This document shows positions 15,676-24,368 of a stretch of 64,000 bases of DNA, piece by piece. Source of the stretch: Polaribacter glomeratus (GTDB lineage: Bacteria; Bacteroidota; Bacteroidia; Flavobacteriales; Flavobacteriaceae). Positions within the stretch are counted from its first letter, which is position 1. Every line of letters begins with the position of its first letter. The DNA lies in the NCBI RefSeq assembly GCF_002954665.1, contig NZ_MSCM01000002.1, positions 280,742-344,741 of the forward strand, in the 5' to 3' direction. The position numbers and the translations under genes were made by a program. Under the pieces are notes generated by a model. That model was given only the letters and a program-made list of their open reading frames with translations, did not search any database and was not told the origin of the DNA.

Positions 15676-17886
15676 ATGCCTAGTACAAGAATCACTTTAG
15701 AAGAAGGTAAGAAGCTTTTAGATGAGTTTGATAATGCGTTCAAAAAATTTTATCAAAATTCGGATGAACATTTAAAAATCTCAACAGAAAGGACTAATAC
15801 GAAAACACACAAATTCTACGGACAAGCATCTAAAGATGTTAAAGAATTTGTAGATAAAGATGGATTTTCAAATTCTTGGATTTGGAGTCTTTTTATTGAT
15901 GAGCAATTAAAAAAAAATAAAGTTAGAAGGAGGTACTTCAATAATACTTATTTAAACTACATAGAGAAGTTGATTGTATTTTATCAAGATCATATTTTCA
16001 TTAAATACGATAGTGAAAAAAAAGTTATTTTCAAAAAGATTGATGAAAATCGGAAACTTTATGAAGTTACAAAAACCTCTGATTTTGTAGAGGAAAACAG
16101 GTTGTATGAAAATCATCAGAAATTTATAGATGAGAAAAAGGGAATAGAGATAGAAAAAATAAATTCAATAATTTATTACAAAGCTTTCGGTTTCATTGTT
16201 GTTTCATTATTTATTTTTATGTATTTTCTTAACACTGAATGGAATAATCAAAAAGTCGAAAAAAATTTAAAACCTATAGAAAGTAAAAAGGATATTGAAA
16301 ATGTAACATTAGGGATTAATGGGAATATGTCATGTTATTTTCCTAAATCAAGAAAATATAAAATTATTATAGTTCCTTTTAAAAGACAAATTACACTTAA
16401 TAAAATTAATAAAGATATCGGCGCAATTATAGAAGAAAGACTCAATAAAATTAATAATAGAGATAGCTTAAATATTGAAATTCATTATTGCTCAAATTTT
16501 ATTTACGATAAAAAAGCCTCTGATGGAGATGAGCATAACTATTACAAACGTATTATGAACGAATTTAATGCAGATCATATAATTTATGGAAGTACAAAGG
16601 ATATATCCAATGAAGTAAATTTGGATTTAACAAAAATTCGACTCAATTATCACACTAATACTAAAGAAAAAATTCAAAGTAGCCTAGATTGTAATAATCA
16701 ATACAATTATAAACTTACTACTCTTTCAGATTTATTTAATGGAAAGTTATTAGAAGACATTGAATATCTCATATATTGGAATTCAGTAATTAGTGCGTTC
16801 GGTAATGATAAATATATTCAAGCCATAAAATATTCTGATTTCATTCTAGACTCATTAAACAGATCAAATCCTGAAATATTTAAAATCAAAGCATTAAGTT
16901 ATTACTTTTTGGATCAAAATAATAAGGCGATAAATAATTTAGATCATATTATAAAAACATATCCTAATTATGATAAAATAAGTGATATATATAATACAAG
17001 AGCATTTTTTAAATTCAGAAACTATGATTCTTCTGCAATATTAGATTTAAATGAAGCGCTAAAAACAGATAAAGACTCATTTTCGGGGATTTATTCAAAT
17101 ATGGGTTATTATTATAGAGAAATTGATAAAGATGATAAAAAAGTTATTGAATCATATGATAAAGCAATAGAATTAGCTGAATCAGATAGACTAAAAGCTT
17201 ATATAATTAATAATAAACAATTTTTTTTATTTGAAAAAGGTCGTTATTATGAAGCTTTAGAATTAAGTGAAAAAGCAATAAAACTAGTTCCAAACGGATA
17301 TTGTTTTTGGTTAAATAAAGGAACAAACTTGTTTGCTTTGGGAAGAATTTATGAAGCTATGGAAGCCATTAATCATTCCATATCTTTAAATCCTGACTAT
17401 CATTTATCTTATGTTTGGAAAGGTGAAGTTTTAGAATATCAAGGTTTCTCTACTGATGCTATCTTTTTCGCTCAAAAATCAATGGATATTAGCCCCTCTT
17501 TTAGAGCTTATGATTTTTTAATAACTAAATATATGAATCTTAATAAATTTTCAAATGCATTAAATCTTACTAGTCAAGCATTAAAAATGGAAGCGAATAA
17601 TATTTATATTTTGTTTGATAAACTTTTAGTCTATCAAAGAATGAAAGATTGTAATATAGAAATTGAAGAACTCTCTAAAACTATCAATAAAATATCTCCA
17701 ACAATAAACGTAATTCTTGATCACAACTTTAACTTCGTAACAATATTCCCCGAATTTGATTCTCTTTCAAATAAAACACCTAATTATAGAAGAATAGTAA
17801 TCCCTAAAAAGTTTGAAGACATCTCTATTGAAGAAATAAAAGACTTAATCGATAATGGTACCTACCATGAAATTAAAGAGAACTAA
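15676..17886 (+). CDS. Membrane-anchored TPR protein
   Basis: 736 residues. A ~165-residue N-terminal region without signal peptide precedes a single transmembrane helix (residues ~165-187). An alpha/beta domain follows (about 225-320, IIIVPFKRQITL and DHIIYGSTKDI). About seven TPR-like helical pairs follow (about 365-660; for example GYYYREIDKDDKKVIESYDK, FLFEKGRYYEALELSEKAI). The middle domain resembles FlgO/adenylate-cyclase-associated modules placed before TPRs. Very AT-rich codon use suggests recent acquisition. Function unknown; scaffold or signalling at the membrane is plausible. Confidence 0.6.
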   Translation: MPSTRITLEEGKKLLDEFDNAFKKFYQNSDEHLKISTERTNTKTHKFYGQASKDVKEFVDKDGFSNSWIWSLFIDEQLKKNKVRRRYFNNTYLNYIEKLIVFYQDHIFIKYDSEKKVIFKKIDENRKLYEVTKTSDFVEENRLYENHQKFIDEKKGIEIEKINSIIYYKAFGFIVVSLFIFMYFLNTEWNNQKVEKNLKPIESKKDIENVTLGINGNMSCYFPKSRKYKIIIVPFKRQITLNKINKDIGAIIEERLNKINNRDSLNIEIHYCSNFIYDKKASDGDEHNYYKRIMNEFNADHIIYGSTKDISNEVNLDLTKIRLNYHTNTKEKIQSSLDCNNQYNYKLTTLSDLFNGKLLEDIEYLIYWNSVISAFGNDKYIQAIKYSDFILDSLNRSNPEIFKIKALSYYFLDQNNKAINNLDHIIKTYPNYDKISDIYNTRAFFKFRNYDSSAILDLNEALKTDKDSFSGIYSNMGYYYREIDKDDKKVIESYDKAIELAESDRLKAYIINNKQFFLFEKGRYYEALELSEKAIKLVPNGYCFWLNKGTNLFALGRIYEAMEAINHSISLNPDYHLSYVWKGEVLEYQGFSTDAIFFAQKSMDISPSFRAYDFLITKYMNLNKFSNALNLTSQALKMEANNIYILFDKLLVYQRMKDCNIEIEELSKTINKISPTINVILDHNFNFVTIFPEFDSLSNKTPNYRRIVIPKKFEDISIEEIKDLIDNGTYHEIKEN

Positions 17887-17944
17887 ATTCAGCATAATGT
17901 ACCTTTAATAAAAATATTTTCTAGGAAGATAGCTTCTAAAAAAA

Positions 17945-17978
17945 CAAAAACTCCAACAAGAAGTTTGCTGGAGTTTCA
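17945..17978 (-). terminator. Terminator of the toxin-antitoxin operon
   Basis: On the minus strand AAACTCCAGCAA and TTGTTGGAGTTT form a stem followed by a T-rich tract, directly after the toxin stop codon. Confidence 0.7.
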
Positions 17979-17980
17979 AA

Positions 17981-18280
17981 CTATTTGATTTTTAACTTCT
18001 TTGGGTTTTGTCTACTATCCCATACTGTCAGTACTTCAATCGTCGAATCAGTAATTCGATACACTAATTGAAAATGTCTTACAACACGAATACGAATTCC
18101 ATCGAATTCTGTTTGCATACCAGCTTCTGGAAAAATCGCTGTTAAGTTCATCACTTCATTAAAAAGGCTCTCTAATTTTTTAGGATAAGAAATCGATTTA
18201 TTTTTATGAATCCAATATTCATAAATTGCCATCTTATCTTTTATTGCCCTGTAAGTCCACTTGATTTCTCTTGTAGCCAT
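17981..18280 (-). CDS. RelE/ParE-family toxin
   Basis: 99 residues with the ParE/RelE fold signature: REIKWTYRAIKDKMAIYEYW at the start, MQTEFDGIRIRVVRHFQLVYRI in the middle and the typical ending VLTVWDSRQNPKKLK. Such toxins inhibit gyrase or cleave mRNA. The gene overlaps the antitoxin by 40 bp. It probably stabilises the island. The start could lie slightly downstream, but MATREIKW aligns with family starts. Confidence 0.85.
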   Translation of the reverse strand: MATREIKWTYRAIKDKMAIYEYWIHKNKSISYPKKLESLFNEVMNLTAIFPEAGMQTEFDGIRIRVVRHFQLVYRITDSTIEVLTVWDSRQNPKKLKIK

Positions 18281-18492
18281 TTTGAGATAATGTTACTCGA
18301 TTCTTGCTGATTGTAAATATTCCCATTATCAGCGTCTTTTATTCCTTCTTCCACTAATTGTTTTTCCGACATAGAAAATTGATACATCTGATCCATTTCA
18401 GATTCTGTAGATATTAGACTTAAAATACTATCTAAAATTTCAGGATTATTGATGGAATTTACCTTTTCTATAATTATTTCTTTAATACTCAT
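18241..18492 (-). CDS. Antitoxin paired with the ParE-like toxin
   Basis: 83 residues. An acidic helical N-terminus (KEIIIEKVNSINNPEILDSI) and a C-terminal IISKWLQEK segment are typical of the antitoxins preceding flavobacterial RelE/ParE toxins. Overlap with the toxin start implies translational coupling. No classical DNA-binding motif is obvious. It is expected to neutralise the toxin by direct binding. Confidence 0.75.
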   Translation of the reverse strand: MSIKEIIIEKVNSINNPEILDSILSLISTESEMDQMYQFSMSEKQLVEEGIKDADNGNIYNQQESSNIISKWLQEKSSGLTGQ

Positions 18493-18584
18493 AATCGTTG
18501 TGTTTCATTCAAATTTACAAATTTTTATTATTATGTACTACTTAAAAAGAGTATAACATTGGTGCTTATATAAGTAAATAACAA

Positions 18585-19073
18585 CTACTCCAAATAATAA
18601 TGAGTCAACATGAGTGAAAAAGTATCAAAAAGTCCCATTTGGTAATGTTCCGCCATCCAAGGCAATCTTTTGTGAGGTGCTTTATCTCTTAATTCTGGAT
18701 ACCAATTTAAAACCACCATTGCAATTTCATATTTGGTTTTGGCTTCAAAAGACAAAAAAGTTTGCTTGATTTGCGAGCGTGAATAACTTTTTAGATTTAG
18801 ATTTTTGGCACGTGCTAATTGCAGAATAGCATCAATAATTCTCTTTTGACGATTCGATATTTTTCTAGATTTGTAATCTAACAATAGTACGATGTCTGGT
18901 TTGCAATACTCAAACAACCACTTCACTTTTTTCATATACTTGTGATGAGATATTGGCTGTACTTTTTTGATTCCATAATCTAAAATCTCTTTTGGTCCTT
19001 CACAGATCACAAACCCAACACCAAAAGTATTCGGATACATTGCCAGTGTAATCTTCTGTTGTTTATTTACCAT
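18585..19073 (-). CDS. RuvC-like RNase H-fold protein with altered active site
   Basis: 162 residues from the ATG at 19073 (MVNKQQKITLAMYPNT); a longer reading from 19109 is unlikely because it lies within the upstream gene. ITLAMYPNTFGVGFVI then ILDYGIKKV matches the first hairpin of RuvC resolvases, but the first catalytic Asp of the GIDPG motif is replaced by Tyr. PDIVLLLDY and the terminal GLFDTFSLMLTHYYLE match the later acidic positions. It may be an inactive or altered Holliday-junction-binding protein. It overlaps the XRE gene by 11 bp. Confidence 0.55.
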   Translation of the reverse strand: MVNKQQKITLAMYPNTFGVGFVICEGPKEILDYGIKKVQPISHHKYMKKVKWLFEYCKPDIVLLLDYKSRKISNRQKRIIDAILQLARAKNLNLKSYSRSQIKQTFLSFEAKTKYEIAMVVLNWYPELRDKAPHKRLPWMAEHYQMGLFDTFSLMLTHYYLE

Positions 19074-19428
19074 CTTGCTCTTTTTCACTGATATCTTGTA
19101 AACACCCAATATTGTTCAGCACTTCATATAAAGCTACAATTCTTTTTTTAAGCTTTGGAGTTGTCATCTCTTCCTCTAATTGACTTATTAGTGATGTTGT
19201 CTTGCTATTGACAGCATCAATCATTGTCAACAGACTATATTTAAATAGTTTTTTCAATGGTGTTTTGGTAATAATGTGATAGGCTATGATGACACGAACT
19301 GGAGGTTGCTTCTTCCCTGTTTCATATTTGGATAGATTGGAGAAATCCATGTCCAAAAGATAGGCCATATCTTGAAGAGTTAAGTTTGCGCTCCGTCGTG
19401 CTTGTTTTAAGTAGTTGATAATATTCAT
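19063..19428 (-). CDS. XRE-family regulator of the replication region
   Basis: 121 residues with an HTH at about 5-60 (LKQARRSANLTLQDMAYLLD, then FSNLSKYETGKKQPP). A helical C-terminal region (LISQLEEEMTTPKLKKRIVA) may dimerise. Its 3' end overlaps the RuvC-like gene. The upstream 160 bp contain the hairpin-forming TGCTTTTTGGTA repeat at 19508. It probably controls the small operon and perhaps replication. Confidence 0.75.
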   Translation of the reverse strand: MNIINYLKQARRSANLTLQDMAYLLDMDFSNLSKYETGKKQPPVRVIIAYHIITKTPLKKLFKYSLLTMIDAVNSKTTSLISQLEEEMTTPKLKKRIVALYEVLNNIGCLQDISEKEQDGK

Positions 19429-19507
19429 ATATTATTATAGAAGCCATAGGGGTTAGTCTCCTATGTCTTTTAGTATACTAGCTCTAGAAGTATTTGTTCT
19501 GGAGTTA

Positions 19508-19535
19508 TGCTTTTTGGTACTGTGATACCAAAAAA
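19508..19535. repeat. TGCTTTTTGGTA repeat, copy 1, in a hairpin
   Basis: The 12-mer at 19508-19519 continues into the palindrome TTTTTGGTA/TACCAAAAA with loop CTGTGA. The same 12-mer is at 20152-20163 and 22439-22450. All three flank the recombinase and replication genes. Confidence 0.5.
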
Positions 19536-19588
19536 AATCGCTGTCGTACAAAATATGTTGATGAAGTGTGTATAAGGTTAGTCGACTA

Positions 19589-20110
19589 TTATGTATTGGA
19601 ATTTTTTCGTTGTCTTTTTATAATATCTTGATATCGCTGTAAATCTGTCTGCCATTGGTAGGAGTTTTTTTGTTTTGTGTTGTTTTCTTTTGTCTGTGTT
19701 TGTTTTGTATAGGATGGATAAGTACACACCTTTGTTGCAGTATCTACACAACTTTTCTTTTTTTTAGCTCTAAAAACAGGTGCATATGCGTAATAAATAC
19801 GTTTCTTTCCCCTTCTGTCTTTAGGATGTCTCAATTCCCTTTCATTAGTATCCAACGCTACGATTAATTCTATATAAATTAATTTAGAAATTGCCATAGA
19901 GATGGATTTATGGGTTAATCGTGTTCTTTTTGCAAAGAACGAAATACTAATCCAGTCTTTGGCTTTCCGTTTATTTGTTTTCGGATCCATCCATCCCAAG
20001 GTCTGCCGAATGACCACCATGAGTACTTTTAATTGGCTTTGGTTTAAATAGGGTAAGTGTTGGTCAAAGATTTCGTTAGGGACTTGTGTTGAACGTTCAA
20101 AATAAGGCAT
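19589..20110 (-). CDS. Replication initiation protein, phage O/plasmid type
   Basis: 173 residues. The N-terminal FERSTQVPNEIFDQHLPYLN, QLKVLMVVIRQTLGW and the winged-helix segment SFFAKRTRLTHKSISMAISK match the N-terminal domain of phage replication protein O and related plasmid initiators, which bind the origin. The C-terminus is basic and Gln/Lys-rich (QTQTKENNTKQKN) and lacks an ATPase. It suggests that this part of the island derives from a plasmid or satellite. Confidence 0.7.
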   Translation of the reverse strand: MPYFERSTQVPNEIFDQHLPYLNQSQLKVLMVVIRQTLGWMDPKTNKRKAKDWISISFFAKRTRLTHKSISMAISKLIYIELIVALDTNERELRHPKDRRGKKRIYYAYAPVFRAKKKKSCVDTATKVCTYPSYTKQTQTKENNTKQKNSYQWQTDLQRYQDIIKRQRKNSNT

Positions 20111-20113
20111 ATT

Positions 20114-20140
20114 AAAAAAGTATCTATGAGATACTTTTTT
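20114..20140. terminator. Terminator between integrase and replication gene
   Basis: AAAAAAGTATCT and AGATACTTTTTT form a 12-bp stem around a 3-base loop. It lies just past the stop of the integrase on the minus strand and can act in both directions. Confidence 0.75.
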
Positions 20141-20151
20141 TTAAAAAGTGT

Positions 20152-20163
20152 TGCTTTTTGGTA
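20152..20163. repeat. TGCTTTTTGGTA repeat, copy 2
   Basis: Lies at the 3' end of the integrase gene, next to the terminator hairpin. It is followed by GTTAGGTAAC, a short palindrome. Confidence 0.4.
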
Positions 20164-20164
20164 G

Positions 20165-21091
20165 TTAGGTAACTAAATCATTTAAAGGATGTTTGAGTAT
20201 TTGCCCTCGTAAATGTTCTGCACTTGCCGAGAGGTAAATCGTAGTGGTCTTAATATCGCTATGTCCCATCATTTTAGAGAGACTGTAAATATCACATCCT
20301 CCTTCCAACATCAATGTTGCAAAAGTATGTCTCAACTTATGAATCGTAAAGGAAATTCCAGAGGCTTCTTTCAATTTGTTGGAAATTAACTTAAGTCCTG
20401 TTCCTGTAAATCCCTTGTTCAATATGGAACTCGTAAAAAACTCTGGGCAGGTCTTACCTCTTTTCTTTCGTTGTATCAAATATCGATTGAGCGTTTCCGC
20501 CAAACGTTGGTTCATAGGGATAATTCGATCTTTGTTCCCTTTTCCCATTCGCACGAAAATACTTAAATTTTCAATATCAATATCCGCTAGCTTCAAATGA
20601 AGCAATTCATTCTTACGGAGTCCAGCAAATAAGAATAGCGAGAAAATTGCGTGATTCCTATATTTTAAATAGTTTTGCGAATAAGGATAATTATAAGCGA
20701 TTTCTAATAAGCGTAATGCCTCTTCTTTCTTAATTTTTTTAGGTAACGATTTTTCTAGCTTTGGCAATTCAAAACCCTCTAAATAATTTTTTTCTAGATG
20801 CTGGTTCTTTACGCACCATCTAAAGAAAACCAGTAAGGTCATGTAATAGGTTCTGTAGGTGCTTACCTTCCACTTCTTGTCCTTTCTTCCATGTATAAAG
20901 AAGTTTTGTACCTTTTGCTCGGTGACATTGCTTATCAGGCTAGTTTTGGAAGCCTTGGAGAAGTAAGAAACTTTTTCTCTATACCGCTTTTCTGTTTCAC
21001 TTGACACCCCTCTCATATATCTTGCGTGTTGGCAAAATTCTTCTAGTAATATTTCAATTTGCATATCAGTGTGAATGTATCCATTAATCAC
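20165..21091 (-). CDS. XerC/D-like tyrosine recombinase
   Basis: 308 residues. The N-terminal SAM-like DNA-binding region (~10-100) is followed by a catalytic domain with Arg I in LFAGLRKNELLHL, the HxLRH box IHKLRHTFATLML, and GHSDIKTTTIYLS carrying the final His and Tyr. All catalytic residues are present. It catalyses site-specific recombination. It is probably paired with the second recombinase at 21468, with a tRNA-like fragment between them that may be an att remnant. Confidence 0.85.
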   Translation of the reverse strand: MINGYIHTDMQIEILLEEFCQHARYMRGVSSETEKRYREKVSYFSKASKTSLISNVTEQKVQNFFIHGRKDKKWKVSTYRTYYMTLLVFFRWCVKNQHLEKNYLEGFELPKLEKSLPKKIKKEEALRLLEIAYNYPYSQNYLKYRNHAIFSLFLFAGLRKNELLHLKLADIDIENLSIFVRMGKGNKDRIIPMNQRLAETLNRYLIQRKKRGKTCPEFFTSSILNKGFTGTGLKLISNKLKEASGISFTIHKLRHTFATLMLEGGCDIYSLSKMMGHSDIKTTTIYLSASAEHLRGQILKHPLNDLVT

Positions 21092-21467
21092 ACAAAGAAA
21101 TTTCGATTTGTCAACGACCTTATATTTTAGGGACGTGGTCCAATAAGGCTATTTTTTAACCCTTAAATCTCTTTAAAACGTTGAGATATAAGGGGATTTT
21201 GTACGCGTGCCAAGACTCGAACTTGGGACCTCGTCATTATCAGGAATGTGGTCTATAGAATAACCCGCTAATTTGTTATTTCATAAGGGTTTTAGCGGAA
21301 ATTAGCTTATTTGAATTTACTTTTCCTTGAACCACGTCAGCAATCGTAATTTTCTTCTTTTGTGTGAAAAATGGATACATTATTAAAATCATTTTTTTTA
21401 AGTAATGATTATTATTTAATATATCGACACTCCTAGTTTACCAAAATCGTATCAGATACACAATGTG
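21092..21467. other. Spacer between two recombinases with tRNA-like fragment
   Basis: No ORF. It contains the tRNA-like 3' half at 21200-21245 and short repeats of a GTGGTC motif near 21133 and 21247, with ACCACGTC near 21332. An att or recombination region is plausible. Confidence 0.45.
21200..21245 (-). other. tRNA 3'-half-like fragment
   Basis: On the minus strand CCTGATAATGACGAGGTC precedes a perfect T arm, CCAAG-TTCGAGT-CTTGG, and a CACGCGT acceptor-like strand. No matching 5' half is present and the anticodon stem does not pair well. This looks like a tRNA fragment left by or carried for integration, not a working tRNA. Confidence 0.55.
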
Positions 21468-22400
21468 CTAATACAATAGATTATCGATATGGGAACGTGC
21501 ATCTTCCGTTTTGATAGAACGGAGGTAATGTTCCGTCATTTGGGTCGTTGCATGCCCTAATAGGTTTTTAATACTGATGATATTGGTTCCTTGCATTGCC
21601 AAGTTACAAGCAAAGGTATGTCTGAATTGATGCAAGTGAAAATTTACTCCAGACAGCTTTTTATATTTTTCAACCCAATACTTCATCCCTTGCCTTGTAA
21701 GAGGTTCATCTCTTTTAGAAGAGATAAATAAATACTCACAGGTTGAATTTTGAAATTCTCGTGTCTTCAAATAAAATCGTAATGCTGTTAATAAAGAAAA
21801 ATGGAGTGGGATAGATCTACTCTTTCTAGATTTGGAGGTTTTCCCATTGATGAATAAGGTCTTCTGATTAAAATCAACATCCTGAATCCGTACCCCTAAT
21901 AACTCTCCTTTTCGAATCCCTGTGTACAATAGCATTCTGGTAATCGCCAAATCTCTTTTGAGTAAAGTATCATTTTCCATGTTATGCAATGCTACGGATG
22001 CTACGATTTTAGAAACTTTGGCTTCACTCAATGCCTTGGCATCATGATACTTTGGATTGGGTGGTTTTGTAATTTTTGTGCTTAAGGATTTTTCTTCTAT
22101 AAAATTATTTGTTTCTAACCATTTAAAAAATACAATAAGCTTATTATAATAGGTTCGTATGGTGGACGTTTTTAATTCCTTTCCGTTTCTTTTGGCTCTT
22201 TCTCCTAGTCGTTTGAAAAATTCATGGACGATGAAAGGTTTTAAATCTAAAGGTGTCTTCACTTCAGGCATCATATTGATAAAGTTTTTTATGACATCTT
22301 GATAGCTGCTCATCGTTTGAGGACTCAATTTTTTGGTGTACTCACATTCTGAAATATATTGACCGAAACAATCGTTTAATTTAGAAGAGGATGTAATCAT
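21468..22400 (-). CDS. Second XerC/D-like tyrosine recombinase
   Basis: 310 residues with a SAM-like N-terminal domain. The catalytic residues are Arg I in YTGIRKGELLGVRI, LHQFRHTFACNLA and GHATTQMTEHYLR, complete for strand exchange. It is divergent from the HerA/VirD4-like ATPase at 22514. The interval contains the third TGCTTTTTGGTA copy in a hairpin. Together with 20165-21091 it may form a XerCD-like pair resolving or integrating the plasmid-derived part. Confidence 0.85.
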   Translation of the reverse strand: MITSSSKLNDCFGQYISECEYTKKLSPQTMSSYQDVIKNFINMMPEVKTPLDLKPFIVHEFFKRLGERAKRNGKELKTSTIRTYYNKLIVFFKWLETNNFIEEKSLSTKITKPPNPKYHDAKALSEAKVSKIVASVALHNMENDTLLKRDLAITRMLLYTGIRKGELLGVRIQDVDFNQKTLFINGKTSKSRKSRSIPLHFSLLTALRFYLKTREFQNSTCEYLFISSKRDEPLTRQGMKYWVEKYKKLSGVNFHLHQFRHTFACNLAMQGTNIISIKNLLGHATTQMTEHYLRSIKTEDARSHIDNLLY

Positions 22401-22438
22401 AACTCTATCTAATCAAACACGCTCTAAATTTCTAGTCA

Positions 22439-22450
22439 TGCTTTTTGGTA
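22439..22450. repeat. TGCTTTTTGGTA repeat, copy 3
   Basis: Located 39 bp upstream of the second recombinase start. It is followed by a matching TACCAA about 22 bases later, so it can form a hairpin like copy 1. Confidence 0.45.
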
Positions 22451-22513
22451 TTGTATTTCTAATACCAATTGGCATTACTCCAAGAGTATCGAAGAGTTTA
22501 CTAAAATGTTGTT

Positions 22514-23704
22514 ATGACACCTCGTTTTCATTCCTATATTTCTTATTTCGCTCAAACGGATTTTCGCAATCAAAACGATGTTTTTGGAATCTACCAACAC
22601 GATCGCTTTGTGGGAATGTACCTTCTAGGAAAGACAGGAAGTGGAAAAACGAACGTTTTGGAAACACTTATTTACCAAGATATGTTGCATAACAAAGGAT
22701 TAGGATTCTTTGATGTGAGTGGGGATTTAGTGAAAAAATTATCGGAAAATATTCCAAAACATCAGAAAAATGACTGTATCTATCTCGACACTTCAAATCC
22801 AAATCTAAAATGGGGGTATAACCCACTTCGAAAAGTATCCTACCCCCATCGTCATTTGATTGCTTCTCACATTATTGAAACCTTTCAAAAACTATGGGGA
22901 CAGCAGGCTTGGGGAGTTAAATTAGAGCATATTCTTCGGAATACGATTTTAACTTTGTTAGACCAACCCAAAGCTACCTTTTCTGACATGACTCGATTGC
23001 TCGTCGATGAAAACTATCGATTCCAATGCCAAAAATATATTGTTGCCAAAGAAGTTCAGGCGTTTTGGACGCATCAGTTCCCTAAATTTTCTAAAACAGA
23101 TGTTTTACCAGTACTCAACAAAGTGGGTAGTTTCTTGGCAATTCCCATGATTAAAAAAATATTGGTAGACAACACGAATCAACTATCCATTCAATCTATT
23201 ATTGATCATGAGAAAATTTTTTTAGTGAATTTATCTAAAGGAACGCTAGGTGTGGATGCTGCTCACTTGTTAGGGTCTTTGCTTTTAAATTCATTGTCGG
23301 CTGCTGGATTTCATCGTTCCTTGATTAACGAGCAAGATCGAAAACCTTTCTTTATTTACTTGGATGAATTTCAAAACTTTACAACGCTCTCCTTGGTCAA
23401 TATGTTTTCTGAACTTCGAAAATTTAAAATTGGATTTATTGTAGCGCATCAGTATTTAAATCAACTCCCTATCAAGATTAAAGAAGCCGTTTTAGGAAAT
23501 ATTGGAACAATAGTCTGTTTTAGAATTTCGTATGCAGATGCTAAATATATGGCTCAAGAATTCTATCCTGTATTTTCTGCAAATGATTTTATTGCTTTGG
23601 AGAATTTTCATATTTATCTAAAATTGATGATCAACGGAAAACCTTCCAAACCTTTTTCAGCAAAAACCATTACTAAAAATTGGTTAGAAAAACCAAAAGG
23701 CTGA
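22514..23704 (+). CDS. HerA/VirD4-like DNA-translocating ATPase
   Basis: 396 residues. Walker A LLGKTGSGKTNVLETL (about 37-52), GLGFFDVSGDLVKKL, Walker B FFIYLDEFQNF (about 279-289), and the AHQYLNQL sensor segment are typical of TraD/VirD4-like type IV secretion DNA-binding ATPases and mobile-element helicases. No membrane segment is present. It is the second such ATPase in the island, unrelated in sequence context to the one at 11276. It starts a rightward gene set with radC and dam. Confidence 0.75.
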   Translation: MTPRFHSYISYFAQTDFRNQNDVFGIYQHDRFVGMYLLGKTGSGKTNVLETLIYQDMLHNKGLGFFDVSGDLVKKLSENIPKHQKNDCIYLDTSNPNLKWGYNPLRKVSYPHRHLIASHIIETFQKLWGQQAWGVKLEHILRNTILTLLDQPKATFSDMTRLLVDENYRFQCQKYIVAKEVQAFWTHQFPKFSKTDVLPVLNKVGSFLAIPMIKKILVDNTNQLSIQSIIDHEKIFLVNLSKGTLGVDAAHLLGSLLLNSLSAAGFHRSLINEQDRKPFFIYLDEFQNFTTLSLVNMFSELRKFKIGFIVAHQYLNQLPIKIKEAVLGNIGTIVCFRISYADAKYMAQEFYPVFSANDFIALENFHIYLKLMINGKPSKPFSAKTITKNWLEKPKG

Positions 23705-23810
23705 ACTCCAACCATTAAATGTTTTGCTTCATAATATCTTTAAACAGCAGTATCGTAGGTCAATTCTAAAGAAAGAATAGGGCTACGATAGTACTTTAAA
23801 TTAAATAAAT

Positions 23811-24278
23811 ATGGAAACAAATGCAACCACTCATGATCTTATGAGACCTTATGAAGTAACCCTTCATTACAAACGCCCTTTATTCAATACGATGAAGAAA
23901 ATTAGCTCTTCGAGAGATAGTAGTCATCTCCTAAAAGAATTTATTAATCCCAATATTTTGGATGTCAAAGAATTCTTTTGGACAATATTCTTATCACGAG
24001 CCAATTGTGTATTGGGAATTGCCACGATTGGTTGTGGAGATGTTACTGGAGTGATGGTTAATATTCGAGAAATTTTTCAATTGACACTTTTATTTCATGC
24101 AACGCATATCATCGTAGCGCATAACCATCCTTCTGGAAAACTAACTCCTTCTGAAAAGGATCAAAAAATTACCAGAAAACTACAAAGAGGAGTCGCCTTA
24201 TTTGATGTCAAACTATTAGACCATCTAATTTTGACTTCTGAAAGTTATTATTCTTTCTCTGACAACGGAATCCTATAA
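23811..24278 (+). CDS. RadC-like JAB/MPN domain protein
   Basis: 155 residues. The JAMM zinc site is visible as HNHPSGKLTPSEKD (H-x-H...S..D), preceded by a conserved NIREIFQLTLLFHATHIIVA segment and followed by LLDHLILT. The HhH part of full RadC is missing, as is usual for the short copies on Bacteroidetes mobile elements. The biochemical role is unresolved. It lies between the ATPase and the methylase. Confidence 0.8.
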   Translation: METNATTHDLMRPYEVTLHYKRPLFNTMKKISSSRDSSHLLKEFINPNILDVKEFFWTIFLSRANCVLGIATIGCGDVTGVMVNIREIFQLTLLFHATHIIVAHNHPSGKLTPSEKDQKITRKLQRGVALFDVKLLDHLILTSESYYSFSDNGIL

Positions 24279-24368
24279 CAACAATTACACATTTTGAAAA
24301 TTACGAATGCATCTTGATGTACTTCGTAATTCTTCTTTTACCCATCTTTAAATTATTTCATCCCTATT

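Noticed and set aside
22438..22692. 84-codon frame ahead of the HerA/VirD4-like ATPase
   Set aside because: Overlaps the ATPase start in another frame and covers the hairpin repeat; no conserved features.
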